From contig JANQEO010000467.1 of NCBI GenBank assembly GCA_028278325.1, positions 1 to 46,804 of the forward strand: a DNA stretch of 46,804 nucleotides, given 5' to 3'. Under the pieces are notes generated by a model. That model was not told where the DNA came from and ran no database searches. It worked only from the letters and a program-made list of their open reading frames with translations. The DNA is from Candidatus Binatia bacterium (GTDB lineage Bacteria > Desulfobacterota > Binatia > UBA1149 > JAJCZL01). How positions within the stretch are numbered: the stretch's first letter is position 1; each line of letters begins with the position of its first letter. The position numbers and the translations under genes are program-made. Below, piece by piece: positions 9,193 to 20,451 of the stretch.

Positions 9193-10473
9193 CTATCGAC
9201 CCGCGGCGATAATCGAACTCAGAGCAAAAAATTCTTCGGTCGTGCCCTCACGATCACCGAGGTTTATGTACCAGCCTTGCTCGTTCGGAAAACGGTGGCT
9301 GGGCAATGCGCAGAACGTGGCATGTTCGAGCTGCATGTCGACCATGGAGATCGACGGATTGTAACTCACGTCCCAATCGAAACCGTATTCGGCCTCGGGG
9401 ATGGGCTTCCTCGCGTACTTGAACTCGTTGACCCACATCTTCCAGAGTTCGCCGGCCTGATCATAGATGTCGGTATACGGAATCCTGTAGGAATCCTGGT
9501 CCAGATAGATGACCCGCTTCGAGTAAGCGTACTGAGGGAGCTTGGACACTCCTTGCACGACCCACACCTGGCGAGGCTCCCAGACGTCGGCATGCATGAA
9601 GTCACCCGACGGCTCGCCCCACTTCACCGGCAAGTTCTCCGCGTGGAAGCTTCCCAGTAGGGTCTTTTCCCCCAGGTACTTCCACGTCATCCACGCCGGG
9701 TTGCCGGCGTAGCCCGCATAGCTGTCCTGATCGGTGTCTTGCCCGAACAAGGCATCGGAACGCTGAGCCGACGACAGTCGCCGGACTCGGCGAAGTTGCG
9801 GCAGGTAGAGCCAGGAATCGTCCTGGCGCGTATGATCCAGATAGCGGTTGGAGGTGAATCCCGTGCCCTTGAGATCGAAAGGCTCGATGATGGGATACAG
9901 CGCTTCCTTGTATCGAGCCTCGTCCTGGTTCTCCATCGCCGGCTTAGGATCGACCTGGGTGCGCTCCACGAAATAGAGCCGGCGTATATGGTCGAGAAGA
10001 AAATGCCTTTCCACCCTGACTGGATCACCGTTCCTACCCAGAGCCCCCGTATCGCAATCGAAGTTTCTCAGATCCAGGTCATCGAGAGCTATCGACGCGT
10101 TGAAATTGAACATGTGCTTGGCGCCCGCAGACGGATCGTTCGGATCCACCGTGGGGAACGGCAGGCCTGCCACATGATTGAGTAGGTGGGTTTCGTCCTC
10201 GGCAAGCTGGACCTGGGCGGAGTACTTCTCCGTCGCTTCCAGATAAGGCGGAGGATGTTCGACCTTCTTGTAGTCTACGATCCGAAGCTTTACGCCACGC
10301 TCGACGACCCACTGCATGCCCGGGCCGAGAAAGTCGGTATAGTTGTGCATGTTGGTCCGGTCGACGACGGTTCCGGCCGGTGGAAGTGTCTGGGCGGCTT
10401 GAGCGCCGGCGGCTATGAAGGCGGCAAGGACTGCGGCGGCAATCGCCAGTCGCATGAAAGCTTTGAAGGTCAT
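9193..10473 (-). CDS. DUF1329 family exported protein (LolB-like outer-membrane lipoprotein fold)
   Basis: 426 residues, ATG start with GGAG 8 bases upstream. A Sec signal peptide is clear (MTFKAFMRLAIAAAVLAAF to AGAQA). The mature part is rich in Trp/Tyr and carries the DUF1329 pattern: TSNRYLDHTRQDDSWLYLP, LRRVRRLSSAQRSD, the DSYAGYAGNPAWMTWKYLG block and late VWVVQG...RVIYLDQDSY. DUF1329 proteins are predicted to fold like LolA/LolB and often sit beside RND/MMPL exporters in hydrophobic-compound or lipid transport loci. Here an RND exporter lies about 3.4 kb away (13831-16179), not adjacent. Periplasmic lipid or hydrophobe handling is inferred. Confidence 0.85.
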   Translation of the reverse strand: MTFKAFMRLAIAAAVLAAFIAAGAQAAQTLPPAGTVVDRTNMHNYTDFLGPGMQWVVERGVKLRIVDYKKVEHPPPYLEATEKYSAQVQLAEDETHLLNHVAGLPFPTVDPNDPSAGAKHMFNFNASIALDDLDLRNFDCDTGALGRNGDPVRVERHFLLDHIRRLYFVERTQVDPKPAMENQDEARYKEALYPIIEPFDLKGTGFTSNRYLDHTRQDDSWLYLPQLRRVRRLSSAQRSDALFGQDTDQDSYAGYAGNPAWMTWKYLGEKTLLGSFHAENLPVKWGEPSGDFMHADVWEPRQVWVVQGVSKLPQYAYSKRVIYLDQDSYRIPYTDIYDQAGELWKMWVNEFKYARKPIPEAEYGFDWDVSYNPSISMVDMQLEHATFCALPSHRFPNEQGWYINLGDREGTTEEFFALSSIIAAGR

Positions 10474-10612
10474 TGTTCTCTCCTACGCCGGCCAGGGTAC
10501 GAAATTGCGAGAGTTATGTGTAGTGACTTTCTGCGCTTTCTGAGACGCCGCGTCATGGGCCGGTGCCGCGGCTGCCTTTGTGGGTGCGTACACGTAACAT
10601 AGGACCGTCGAA

Positions 10613-12778
<2,166 letters not shown>

Positions 12779-12805
<27 letters not shown>

Positions 12806-13375
12806 GACAGGGAAAGAACGGCTCCACGGTTCGGCTTCGACGCGCACGGCGTTCACCGTGTAGGACACGAGGTGGTAGAAGCCGACGATGAGCACGAGTT
12901 CGAGCAGCTGTTCTTCATTCCAGCACTCACGCATGCCGGCCCACAGCCCTTCCGAGACGGTCGAGGTCGCGTGAAGCTCATCCGCGAAGCGAATCAACAA
13001 GGATTGCTCGGGCGACCATGATTCGTCGGCGGCGTCACCATGGACGGTCGCGTCGATGCATTCCTGACTGAGCCCGCTCCGGGGCGACATGCCGACAGCG
13101 TGAACTCCCCACTCGTACTCGGCCCCGCACAAAGCCGTGACACGCAGGATCAATAGCTCGCGCTGATCAGGATCGACGAGCCCGCGTCCGAGTATGTAAC
13201 TTCCCATTCCTCTCAGGCCTTCGGCGAGCGGAAGGTGACGCGCCCATATACGGAACAGCCTCAGCGGCTCGACCCCCGTCGACCACTTCGGCATCAAGGA
13301 ACCGAGATGGCGCTCGGCTTCGTTGGGATAAGGCGGATTCAAGGGAGCGATTCTCTCTCTGTCCGGTGACTTCAT
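12779..13375 (-). CDS. Carboxymuconolactone decarboxylase (AhpD-like) family protein
   Basis: 198 residues, ATG start with GAGG 8 bases upstream. The all-helical AhpD-like core has ILRVTALCGAEYEWGVHA at 76-93, with Cys83, Glu86/Glu88 and His92. A second Cys forming the AhpD redox CxxC pair is absent, so peroxidase-partner chemistry is doubtful; many such proteins are uncharacterised hydratases or decarboxylase relatives. The C-terminal NEEQLLELVLIVGFYHLVSY is typical of the family. It is divergent from an HxlR regulator, and its promoter lies between perfect inverted repeats, so it is the likely target of that regulator. Confidence 0.8.
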
Positions 13376-13451
13376 GATCTCATCCTCGTTGTCGGGACCC
13401 GAAACACAGCGGGCCCAAGGGTGTGCGCGTTCACGGAGAAGCGCTTTCGCA

Positions 13452-13497
13452 ACTTCGATTTTCGTAGTAGACTATATCTCGCTTCGAAAATCGAAGT
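13452..13497. promoter_or_regulatory. 13-bp perfect inverted repeat, candidate HxlR operator
   Basis: ACTTCGATTTTCG (13452-13464) and CGAAAATCGAAGT (13485-13497) are exact reverse complements separated by 20 bases, giving a centre-to-centre distance of 33 bp, about three helical turns. The pair lies between the divergent decarboxylase-like and HxlR genes and brackets the leftward promoter. The two-site layout suits a pair of dimers or a looped repressor. Binding by the adjacent HxlR protein is inferred. Confidence 0.7.
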
Positions 13498-13500
13498 CAA
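13471..13500 (-). promoter_or_regulatory. Sigma-70-like promoter for the decarboxylase-like gene
   Basis: On the minus strand TTGACT (13500-13495) is followed, after 18 bases, by TATAGT (13476-13471). Transcription would start near 13464, within the left operator arm, while the -35 region overlaps the right arm, so a bound repressor would cover both ends of the promoter. Confidence 0.6.
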
Positions 13501-13519
13501 GACTGGAGAAGATCGAACA

Positions 13520-13822
13520 ATGGCTGACTCTGCGGCTTCACGACGCCCGATCATGGCGTTGCTGGATATTCTGGGAAGACGCTGGACCTTACGAATACTG
13601 TGGGAGCTGCGCGACGGCCCGTTGAGTTTCGGTGACCTCCAGGACCGCTGCGACGGGATGTCGCCGAGCGTGCTGTCCCAGCGTCTGTCGGAACTGAGAG
13701 AAGCGTCTATCGTCGAACCGGCCGACGGTGGGTGCTACCGGGTCACCACCAGGGCTCGAGCGCTAGGAGAGATGCTGCTCGACATGAACGATTGGGCCAA
13801 AGCCTGGGCCCGCCGCCGATAA
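13520..13822 (+). CDS. HxlR-family winged-helix transcriptional regulator
   Basis: 100 residues from the ATG at 13520, which has GGAG 11 bases upstream; the frame is open further upstream to 13421 but that part contains the operator and is non-coding. The HxlR fold is plain: IMALLDILGRRWTLRILWEL at 11-30, the recognition helix around SPSVLSQRLSELREASIV (48-65), and the wing GGCYRVTTRARAL. The Cys often found just before the first helix, used for redox or aldehyde sensing, is replaced by Arg/Pro here, although Cys44 and Cys72 remain. It probably represses the divergent gene through the inverted repeat at 13452-13497 and may regulate itself. Confidence 0.88.
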   Translation: MADSAASRRPIMALLDILGRRWTLRILWELRDGPLSFGDLQDRCDGMSPSVLSQRLSELREASIVEPADGGCYRVTTRARALGEMLLDMNDWAKAWARRR

Positions 13823-13830
13823 CGACGAAC

Positions 13831-16179
13831 TCAGCCCTCCCGCGGATGGGACGCGGAAATAGCGGGGTCGTACATGAGCAACAGCGCCGGCAGGAGAAGC
13901 AGGTCGGCAACCAAGGCGCTCACCAGAACTACCGAAACCACGGCGGCAATGTGTACAACGGCCAGGAACTCGGAAAAGAAGAGCACCGAGAATCCGACAA
14001 CCAGGAACACCGTCGTCAATAACATGGCCCTGCCGGCGCTTGCCATGGCCGTCCGTATCGCTGCCGGCCGAGAAGCTCCCGCCGAGACTTCCTCCCGATA
14101 GCGAGACAGAAAGTGAATCGTGTCGTCGACCGCGATCCCGAACGCCACCGGGAACGCAACCACGGTAGAGAATCTCAAGCTGATGTCCGCGAGCGCGAGG
14201 AAACCGAGGCCGACGGTGAGCGGAAGCAGATTCGGCAACACGGTCAACAATCCCACCCGCCAAGAACGAAAGGCGAGGCCGGTTACGACGAAGATGACAG
14301 GCATCGCCACGTACAGGCTTCGTACCAGAGCCGATATCGCGCGTCCCGACATGGCGTGGAAAAGTGGAGCTTCGCCGGCCGCCGTGACGCTCACACCGGT
14401 GCCTGACGCCGCCGTAGCCAAACCATCGAGCTCCGCGAGGATCCGGTTGAATTCGGCAGTGGGTAGATCATCCATCAGGGCGCGCAGACGTGCCGTCGAG
14501 TAGTCGTAGTTGACCAGCCTCTCGAACTCGGAATCGCTTCCTGCCATCTCGAACAACAACAGGTACTGAGATACCGCCTCTCGCGAAGCTGGCACGTCGA
14601 AGGCAGCTTCGTCACCTCCATGCATGGCCCGGTTCATCTGCTTGATGTAGGCGACCGGGCTGACGACTCTCGAAATGCCGTCGAGTTCCTCCAGCCCCCG
14701 TGCAACCGTGTCCATGGCCCCGAGCACCTTCGGGTTCTTGATCGCCCCCTCCGCGGAACCATTGAACAGCACCTCGAGGGGAAAGGCCCCGCCCAGGTTC
14801 TCCTCGACGAACCGCACGCCGGCCACCGTCGGGTCATCGCGCTTGAGATCGGCCAGGGGGCGGCTGTCCACTGCGACTCCGGGAATGAGGAACGCCGAAA
14901 CAATGAATGCAGCCACGCCGAGGACGAACACGGCTCGAGGGCCGGCCACGACCAGGCGATGAGCGAGGTCAGTCACACGGTCCGGCCAAACCGCACGGCG
15001 GCCGGAAGCTTCGCCCTCGGGACTGAGCCGCCCGAGCAGGCTCGCAGCAGGAACAAAGACCACGGTGGCGACGAACGCACACAGCATGCCGAGTGCACCG
15101 TAGGTTCCGAAGTCTCTGACCATAGGCACACCTGAAAATACCAGGGAAAGAAATCCTATGCCGGTGGTAAGACTGGTGAGGAAGCAGGCACGGGCCACGG
15201 GAGCCAAGCTCTTTTCGAGAGAGGATGCCCCGTCATCGCCTTCATCCAAACGGCTGAGCAAATGGATGGCATCGGACAACCCGATGATGATGATCAATAC
15301 GGCCAACACGCCATGCCCGGTCAGTACCGTGATCGGCAAATCGAACACCGACAGGACGCCGTAGGTGACCGCCACCGCGATAGCGATGGGTGCCAGAGCC
15401 TGCCACACGACTGCCAGCCTTCCGAAGGTCAGCCACAACAAAACCCCCATGGTCAGGGCCGTCAGCGGCAGCAGTACGGTGGCGTCGCGCAGCATGTGCC
15501 CCATGAGAGTCGCGTAGGTCGACGGGTTCCCGACGATGTGGAACTCCGCGCCGGGCCATGCCTCTTCATCGAGGATGCGGCGGATCTCGTTGAAGTACAG
15601 ATACTGTCCGTAGGGATCGGTAGCCGAGGCGACCATGCGCCCTACCATCGCGGAAGTGCGCCCGTCGGCCGAGATGAGCGTGCCGCCGGCCAGGGGGTGC
15701 GCGACGAGCCTGCGCCGGAGCTCCTCACGCTCAGCAAGATCTGCCGGGTATTCGGAAACGAGGGGCGCGACAATGAGGCGCTTGCCGTCCCCCTGTATAT
15801 CGCGGGCGTTGGTCAGGCTGACGATCTCACTCGTGTCCTCTAGCTCCAGCAAACGCCCGGTGATGGCGGCCGTCATCGTCAAGCTCTCCCGCGACAACAC
15901 GTCCTCGGATGAAGCGACGATCAGAAAGAGACGCTCGAAATCCCCGAACTCATCCACGAGCCGTTCGAACGCGGCGAGTTCGGGGATTTCGCCGGATACG
16001 GCCGTCTGGAAGCTGAGGTCGAAGCGGGCACGCGTGAGATGAAGGGCGAGAAAAGCCGTGGCGGCCAGCGTAAACACGATCACGATGCGACGGGGATGGC
16101 GCTCGATGAAACGGGCTAGACGGCGCAAGGTGGTCTCCGTGAACGCGGCGAGGAGTTCATGGCGCTGGGGCCTCGCCAC
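13831..16179 (-). CDS. RND superfamily (MMPL-type) exporter
   Basis: 782 residues, GTG start. It has the RND plan: helix 1 at ~31-50, a large periplasmic loop, five to six helices, then a repeat of the same. Helix 4 carries Asp303 in IIIIGLSDAIHLLSR and helix 10 carries the Asp pair 685-686 in FGIAVDDTIHFLSR, the acidic residues used for proton coupling. The size and the two-halves sequence match COG1033-type predicted exporters rather than tripartite AcrB pumps, and no membrane-fusion or outer-membrane partner is adjacent. Lipid or hydrophobe export is likely (inference). It converges on the HxlR gene with an 8-base gap. Confidence 0.87.
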   Translation of the reverse strand: MARPQRHELLAAFTETTLRRLARFIERHPRRIVIVFTLAATAFLALHLTRARFDLSFQTAVSGEIPELAAFERLVDEFGDFERLFLIVASSEDVLSRESLTMTAAITGRLLELEDTSEIVSLTNARDIQGDGKRLIVAPLVSEYPADLAEREELRRRLVAHPLAGGTLISADGRTSAMVGRMVASATDPYGQYLYFNEIRRILDEEAWPGAEFHIVGNPSTYATLMGHMLRDATVLLPLTALTMGVLLWLTFGRLAVVWQALAPIAIAVAVTYGVLSVFDLPITVLTGHGVLAVLIIIIGLSDAIHLLSRLDEGDDGASSLEKSLAPVARACFLTSLTTGIGFLSLVFSGVPMVRDFGTYGALGMLCAFVATVVFVPAASLLGRLSPEGEASGRRAVWPDRVTDLAHRLVVAGPRAVFVLGVAAFIVSAFLIPGVAVDSRPLADLKRDDPTVAGVRFVEENLGGAFPLEVLFNGSAEGAIKNPKVLGAMDTVARGLEELDGISRVVSPVAYIKQMNRAMHGGDEAAFDVPASREAVSQYLLLFEMAGSDSEFERLVNYDYSTARLRALMDDLPTAEFNRILAELDGLATAASGTGVSVTAAGEAPLFHAMSGRAISALVRSLYVAMPVIFVVTGLAFRSWRVGLLTVLPNLLPLTVGLGFLALADISLRFSTVVAFPVAFGIAVDDTIHFLSRYREEVSAGASRPAAIRTAMASAGRAMLLTTVFLVVGFSVLFFSEFLAVVHIAAVVSVVLVSALVADLLLLPALLLMYDPAISASHPREG

Positions 16180-16316
16180 ATTATCGGTTGCCGCGCGACT
16201 CGGCTAATCGGTCACGCCCGGCTCGTCTTCGCACCGGCTTGTCTTTTGGTTGGAGTTTCGAATAATTAGCTGATCCCTGTGACCACCGGCTGCGGACTAC
16301 TGCGCGCGGAAGAAAC

Positions 16317-17669
16317 GTGACCAATCTCGCTGAAACCGACCGCTCGATACGCGACGTCATCCTCGAACTCATAGAGGCCGGGGATAGCGGGGAACTGTCT
16401 TCGCGGACCTCCGAGATGCACTCGGCCGACATCGCCGAGATTCTCAACTGGCTGGAGGAGCCGGAACAGAAACTCTTCCTCTACAGACTTCTGGACGTCG
16501 AGGTCGCGTCCGACGTCCTCGCCGATGTCAGCGAAGCCACACGCGAGATCCTGCTGGAAAACCTTCGCGATGAGCAAGTCGCCGAAGTCATCGAGCACCT
16601 CGACACCGACGACGCCACCGACGTCGTCGCCGATCTACCCGAAGAACGGCAGGAGACCGTCCTTCATCAGGCTGATCCGGAAATACGTAAAGAGGTAGAG
16701 GACTTACTTCATTATCCCGAAGACACCGCCGGCGGGATAATGAAGAAAGAGATCGCCGCGGTCATGGTCGGCGCTACGGTGTCGGAGACGGTGGAGTACA
16801 TTCGCAGCCGCGCCGAGATCTTCCACGACATCCACAACGTGTTCGTCATCGATCACAGCGGCCATCTAAAGGGCCTCGTCTCCCTTCGCCGCCTCTTGTT
16901 GGCGGAGCCCGGCACGCAGATCGCGGCGATCATGGACGAAGATTTCGTATCGGTGCGCGTGGACGTGGACCAAGAGGAAACCGCGCACTTGTTCGAAAAG
17001 TACGATCTGCTGTCGATGCCGGTGGTGGACTCACTCGGACGTCTGGTCGGGCGCATAACTGTGGATGACATCGTCGACGTCATCGCCGAAGAGGCCACCG
17101 AGGACATCCTGGCCCTGGGCGGCTTGGGCTCGGAAGCCGCCCAACCGGTTACGGCGGGGTCGGCTATCAGGGCCCGCTTCCCTTGGCTCGGTCTCAACCT
17201 GTTGACCGCGGCGGCAGGCACGCTGACGGTAGCCTTGTTCGAGAGCACGATCCGCAACCTCGCCATAGCCGCGGCCCTCATGAACATCGTCGTCATCCAG
17301 GGCGGCAACGCCGGCATACAGACGATGACATTGGTAGTGCGCGGTCTGGCCCTCGGTGAAGTCGAGAGCCGAGACGCCATGCGCATCCTCGGCCGCGAGT
17401 GCCTGACTGCCCTCGGCAACGGCTTGCTGCTCGGAATGATCTCGGCGGTGTTCGTCTATTTCTGGAAGGCCAATCTGGCGCTGAGCCTGGTCCTCGGCTC
17501 TTCGCTCCTGATCAACCTGCTGGTGGCGGCCACCCTGGGCAGCCTGGTGCCTCTGACCCTCAAGGCACTGAGAGTAGACCCTGCCGTGTCCTCGACGGTG
17601 CTGGTGACGGCCGGCACCGACATACTCGGCTTCTTCATCTTCCTGGGGCTGCTGACGCTCGCTATCTGA
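16317..17669 (+). CDS. mgtE: Magnesium channel/transporter MgtE
   Basis: 450 residues, GTG start with GGAAG just upstream. The order is canonical: acidic N-terminal superhelix (1-~130, with repeated HSADIAEIL and TDDATDVVADLPEE), two CBS domains (~140-265, e.g. HNVFVIDHSGHLKGLVS and MPVVDSLGRLVGRITVDD), a plug helix, and five helices containing GGNAGIQT and the Mg2+-site Asp in VTAGTDILGF (~435). MgtE conducts Mg2+ inward, and its cytosolic domains close the pore when Mg2+ is high. The 137-base gap upstream is too short for a full M-box riboswitch and shows no obvious one. Confidence 0.94.
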   Translation: MTNLAETDRSIRDVILELIEAGDSGELSSRTSEMHSADIAEILNWLEEPEQKLFLYRLLDVEVASDVLADVSEATREILLENLRDEQVAEVIEHLDTDDATDVVADLPEERQETVLHQADPEIRKEVEDLLHYPEDTAGGIMKKEIAAVMVGATVSETVEYIRSRAEIFHDIHNVFVIDHSGHLKGLVSLRRLLLAEPGTQIAAIMDEDFVSVRVDVDQEETAHLFEKYDLLSMPVVDSLGRLVGRITVDDIVDVIAEEATEDILALGGLGSEAAQPVTAGSAIRARFPWLGLNLLTAAAGTLTVALFESTIRNLAIAAALMNIVVIQGGNAGIQTMTLVVRGLALGEVESRDAMRILGRECLTALGNGLLLGMISAVFVYFWKANLALSLVLGSSLLINLLVAATLGSLVPLTLKALRVDPAVSSTVLVTAGTDILGFFIFLGLLTLAI

Positions 17670-17681
17670 CCGTCTCCGGCA

Positions 17682-18575
17682 TCACCCCTCGAAACCCTCC
17701 GCGATGTCCCGATAGGAGATCAACTCGGCGTCACCGTCGTCGAGTGCCTGGCGAACGCGCGAACTCGTCACGATCGCCGCTTCTCCCACGCCGTCATAGC
17801 AGGGCGCTTGCGACGCCGGATGACAGATCAACTCCGTCACACCGGAAGACGTGCCGGCTACCCGGGCGGAGATGGCGTCCTCGGTCAGCGGCAACTCTAG
17901 TCCAAGCGGCTCGACTCGCCGAGGTCCTAGAAAAGCGCGGCCTTTCAATCGACCCCAGCCCAGCATCGGCCGCATGAAGGATCCTTCCACCCATCGCTCC
18001 CAAGCCGGTATGAGTGGCGGCAACGACCACCTCCACAGCCCGCCGCAAGGCTTCCTCACAGCCGAGATCGGGTAGTTGGCCGCCAACTCGACGAGAATGG
18101 ACATGACGGTCGGATGGAGGTGCAGATTGAAGTGGCCCGAGATGTGGGTGAGATACAGCCCGCTCGACAGAAACTTCTCTATCTGGGCCCTGATCTCGGC
18201 CTTGAGTGCCTCCCGCAGCCCGCCCGCACGCCTGTACAGCCAGACCGCCTCCAGAGGCCGCTCTACGAAACGCCCCGAGGCATCGACCAGATGCGGGATG
18301 TGGCGCGGAGAGAGAGTCGAGTTCCCGTCGCAGAGCACCAGATGCAGACCCATGCCGAGCCCGGGCCTCATGGTCGCGGAAACTATGGCAGCATCAGCCG
18401 CGCGGGCGCCCACCCGCACACCGGCACTGGTGATGACGCCGGCATCATAACCGGCCATGACTGCATCGTTGATCTCGGGAGTCAGTCCGAGATCATCGGC
18501 GGTGATTATGAGAGCACGGCTTGCCACGGCTGCCAGGGAATGGATCGCAGTATCAGCCGTGTATTTCCCGAGCAA
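17682..18575 (-). CDS. ChbG/HpnK (YdjC) family deacetylase
   Basis: 297 residues from a TTG at 18575; a GTG at 18527 would start just before the first strand of the fold (ASRALIITADDLG) and may be the true start. Metal and catalytic features are ADD (Asp27, Asp28), GLHLVL (His78) and GHFNLHLHP (148-155). The family removes N-acetyl groups from chitooligosaccharides (ChbG) or acts in hopanoid side-chain formation (HpnK). No hopanoid or chitobiose genes are nearby, so the sugar substrate is open. It overlaps the end of the CLC gene by 23 bases from the TTG, or follows it by 25 from the GTG. Confidence 0.82.
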   Translation of the reverse strand: MLGKYTADTAIHSLAAVASRALIITADDLGLTPEINDAVMAGYDAGVITSAGVRVGARAADAAIVSATMRPGLGMGLHLVLCDGNSTLSPRHIPHLVDASGRFVERPLEAVWLYRRAGGLREALKAEIRAQIEKFLSSGLYLTHISGHFNLHLHPTVMSILVELAANYPISAVRKPCGGLWRWSLPPLIPAWERWVEGSFMRPMLGWGRLKGRAFLGPRRVEPLGLELPLTEDAISARVAGTSSGVTELICHPASQAPCYDGVGEAAIVTSSRVRQALDDGDAELISYRDIAEGFEG

Positions 18576-20382
18576 GCAGACGCTTTTGATAGAAGCTCTG
18601 TAGGTCGACCAGGGACAGCATGCCGACCACCTTGCCGGGATTTTCCTCGTCGACTACCACCAGCTGCTGAAGTCCGCTTCCGGTCAACAGCTTCATCGCC
18701 TCGTAGAGAGTGTCGGACCCGGTGACGGTGACCACGTCACGGTTGGCCAACTCGCCTACGACCAGGAAAGGCCATGCATCACGCTCCATGAGGACGCCGC
18801 GAAGATCACCCATGCTGACGACACCGCTCAGGTCGCCGTCCTTGTTGACGACCGGGAAGTACATGTGAGGGCTGTTCGTCAGATAACGAACGAAATCGGT
18901 AACGGCCATGGACTCGGGGATCGCTCTATATTCCTTCCTGACCAGACCGCGCACGTAGAGGCTACGGAGTATGTTGGCCTCGCTGCCGGCATGCACGTCG
19001 AGACCGCGTTGAGCCAGATCGTAGGTGTCGATGCTCTCGGGCATCATACGGCGCGATACCAGAGTAGCCGACACCGCCGTGATCATGATGGGGATCACGA
19101 CGTTGTAGTCACGCGTCATCTCCACGAGTAGAAAGATCGCCGTCAGCGGCGCATGGGTGGCGGCCGCAAGAAACGCACCCATACCGATGAGAGCGAACCC
19201 GTGGGGGCTCGCGATGGTACCCGGTAGTACGATGTTGATCAGCTTTGCAAAGCCGCCTCCGAATACGGTGCCGATGAACATCGACGGCGCGAATACACCT
19301 CCCGCACCGCCGCAACCGAGGGTTACACCCGTCATGATGATCTTGACGAAAACCAACGACAGCAGCAGCGCCGCCCCCATGGTGCCGTTCAACGCTTCGT
19401 TCATGGTGGCATAGCCGCTCGAGCTTACCTGAGGGAAGAAGATCAGCGTGACGCCGACGATCATGCCTCCGACCAGAGGCTGATAGGTGGGGGGAATACG
19501 TGACTCAGCGAAGTAATCTCTGATTCTGTAGAAGGAACGAATGAAGAAGACGGCCAACAGGCCGCACAGCATCCCCATCAAGACGTAGAACATGACTTCG
19601 TGGTTGACCTGGAAGTCGAACTCGGGCGCGGCGATGATCGGATGGCTGGCCTTCAGATACTCCGACACGGCCACCGCCGTCCCCGCAGCCAACACGATCA
19701 GCGCCAAGGACTCGGCGTGGAACTCGCCGATGAGCACGATCTCTTGAGCGAAGAAAACTCCTCCGATCGGGCTGCCGAAGGTGGCGGATACGGCCGAGGC
19801 GGCGCCACAGGCGACGAGGATTCGCAGTCGGCTGAACGACGGCCTCAACCCGCGGCCGACTGTGGAACCTATCGAGCCGCCGATCTGTGCGATCGGACCT
19901 TCGATGCCGGCGCTCATGCCCGAGCCCAGCGTGATCGCGCTCGACAGAGTCTTGAGCGTGATCCATCGCCTGCGCAGATACCCGCCCCTGAAGTTCACGA
20001 TCTCGAGGAAACGAGGCAGACCGTACCCCTTCATCTCGCCCGGGAACCAGCGATCGAGGATCACGATGGCCAGCATTCCGGCCATCGGGATGAGTGGAAT
20101 CAGCCACCAGCGTGAAGGGATGCCTGCGAGCCCGGTCTGGAAGATGTCGTCTGTGGCCGACTGCCGGCCTATGCCGATGGCGCCGCCGAGGTGAACCCAG
20201 AAGACGTCATGGGCACCGTCGATGGCCCAGTGGAAAGCGACGTTGGCCAGCGCGGTGAGTGCCCCGATGAGCACCGCCGCAACAAGAAACCAGCTGTTGC
20301 TTTCCGATATGGTGCGGCGCCAGTCCGAGACCGGCGCGCCCTCGGAGGCTGCCTGGCTCAGATCAGCGGGTTCCGGAGACAC
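18553..20382 (-). CDS. CLC-type chloride channel/transporter with CBS domains
   Basis: 609 residues, GTG start. CLC selectivity segments are present: GYGLPRFLE (119-127, normally GSGIP), GIEGPIAQIGG (159-169) with the gating Glu161, and GVFAPSMFIG. A C-terminal CBS pair (~480-600, e.g. FPVVNKDGDLSGVVSMGDL and LVVVDEENPGKVVGMLSLVD) probably senses nucleotides. In the helix after TFGSPIGGVFFAQEIV the position of the internal proton Glu of E. coli ClcA is occupied by Ile215, while the neighbouring Glu214 is kept. This resembles channel-type CLCs and a few proton-coupled bacterial exceptions, so channel versus exchanger cannot be decided. Confidence 0.88.
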   Translation of the reverse strand: MSPEPADLSQAASEGAPVSDWRRTISESNSWFLVAAVLIGALTALANVAFHWAIDGAHDVFWVHLGGAIGIGRQSATDDIFQTGLAGIPSRWWLIPLIPMAGMLAIVILDRWFPGEMKGYGLPRFLEIVNFRGGYLRRRWITLKTLSSAITLGSGMSAGIEGPIAQIGGSIGSTVGRGLRPSFSRLRILVACGAASAVSATFGSPIGGVFFAQEIVLIGEFHAESLALIVLAAGTAVAVSEYLKASHPIIAAPEFDFQVNHEVMFYVLMGMLCGLLAVFFIRSFYRIRDYFAESRIPPTYQPLVGGMIVGVTLIFFPQVSSSGYATMNEALNGTMGAALLLSLVFVKIIMTGVTLGCGGAGGVFAPSMFIGTVFGGGFAKLINIVLPGTIASPHGFALIGMGAFLAAATHAPLTAIFLLVEMTRDYNVVIPIMITAVSATLVSRRMMPESIDTYDLAQRGLDVHAGSEANILRSLYVRGLVRKEYRAIPESMAVTDFVRYLTNSPHMYFPVVNKDGDLSGVVSMGDLRGVLMERDAWPFLVVGELANRDVVTVTGSDTLYEAMKLLTGSGLQQLVVVDEENPGKVVGMLSLVDLQSFYQKRLLAREIHG

Positions 20383-20451
20383 GGGGCATGATTCCTGTTT
20401 CGAGTATGAGCCACGGTCGGACTCGATTCAAAACAATCGCCGACTCGGCAC

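Noticed and set aside
16180..16316. Mg2+ riboswitch (M-box) upstream of mgtE
   Set aside because: The gap is only 137 bases, also houses the divergent exporter promoter, and no M-box-like stem pattern is visible.
17682..18575. Hopanoid gene cluster around the HpnK-like deacetylase
   Set aside because: No squalene-hopene cyclase or other hpn gene is near, and the RND exporter is separated by mgtE; the link would be guesswork.
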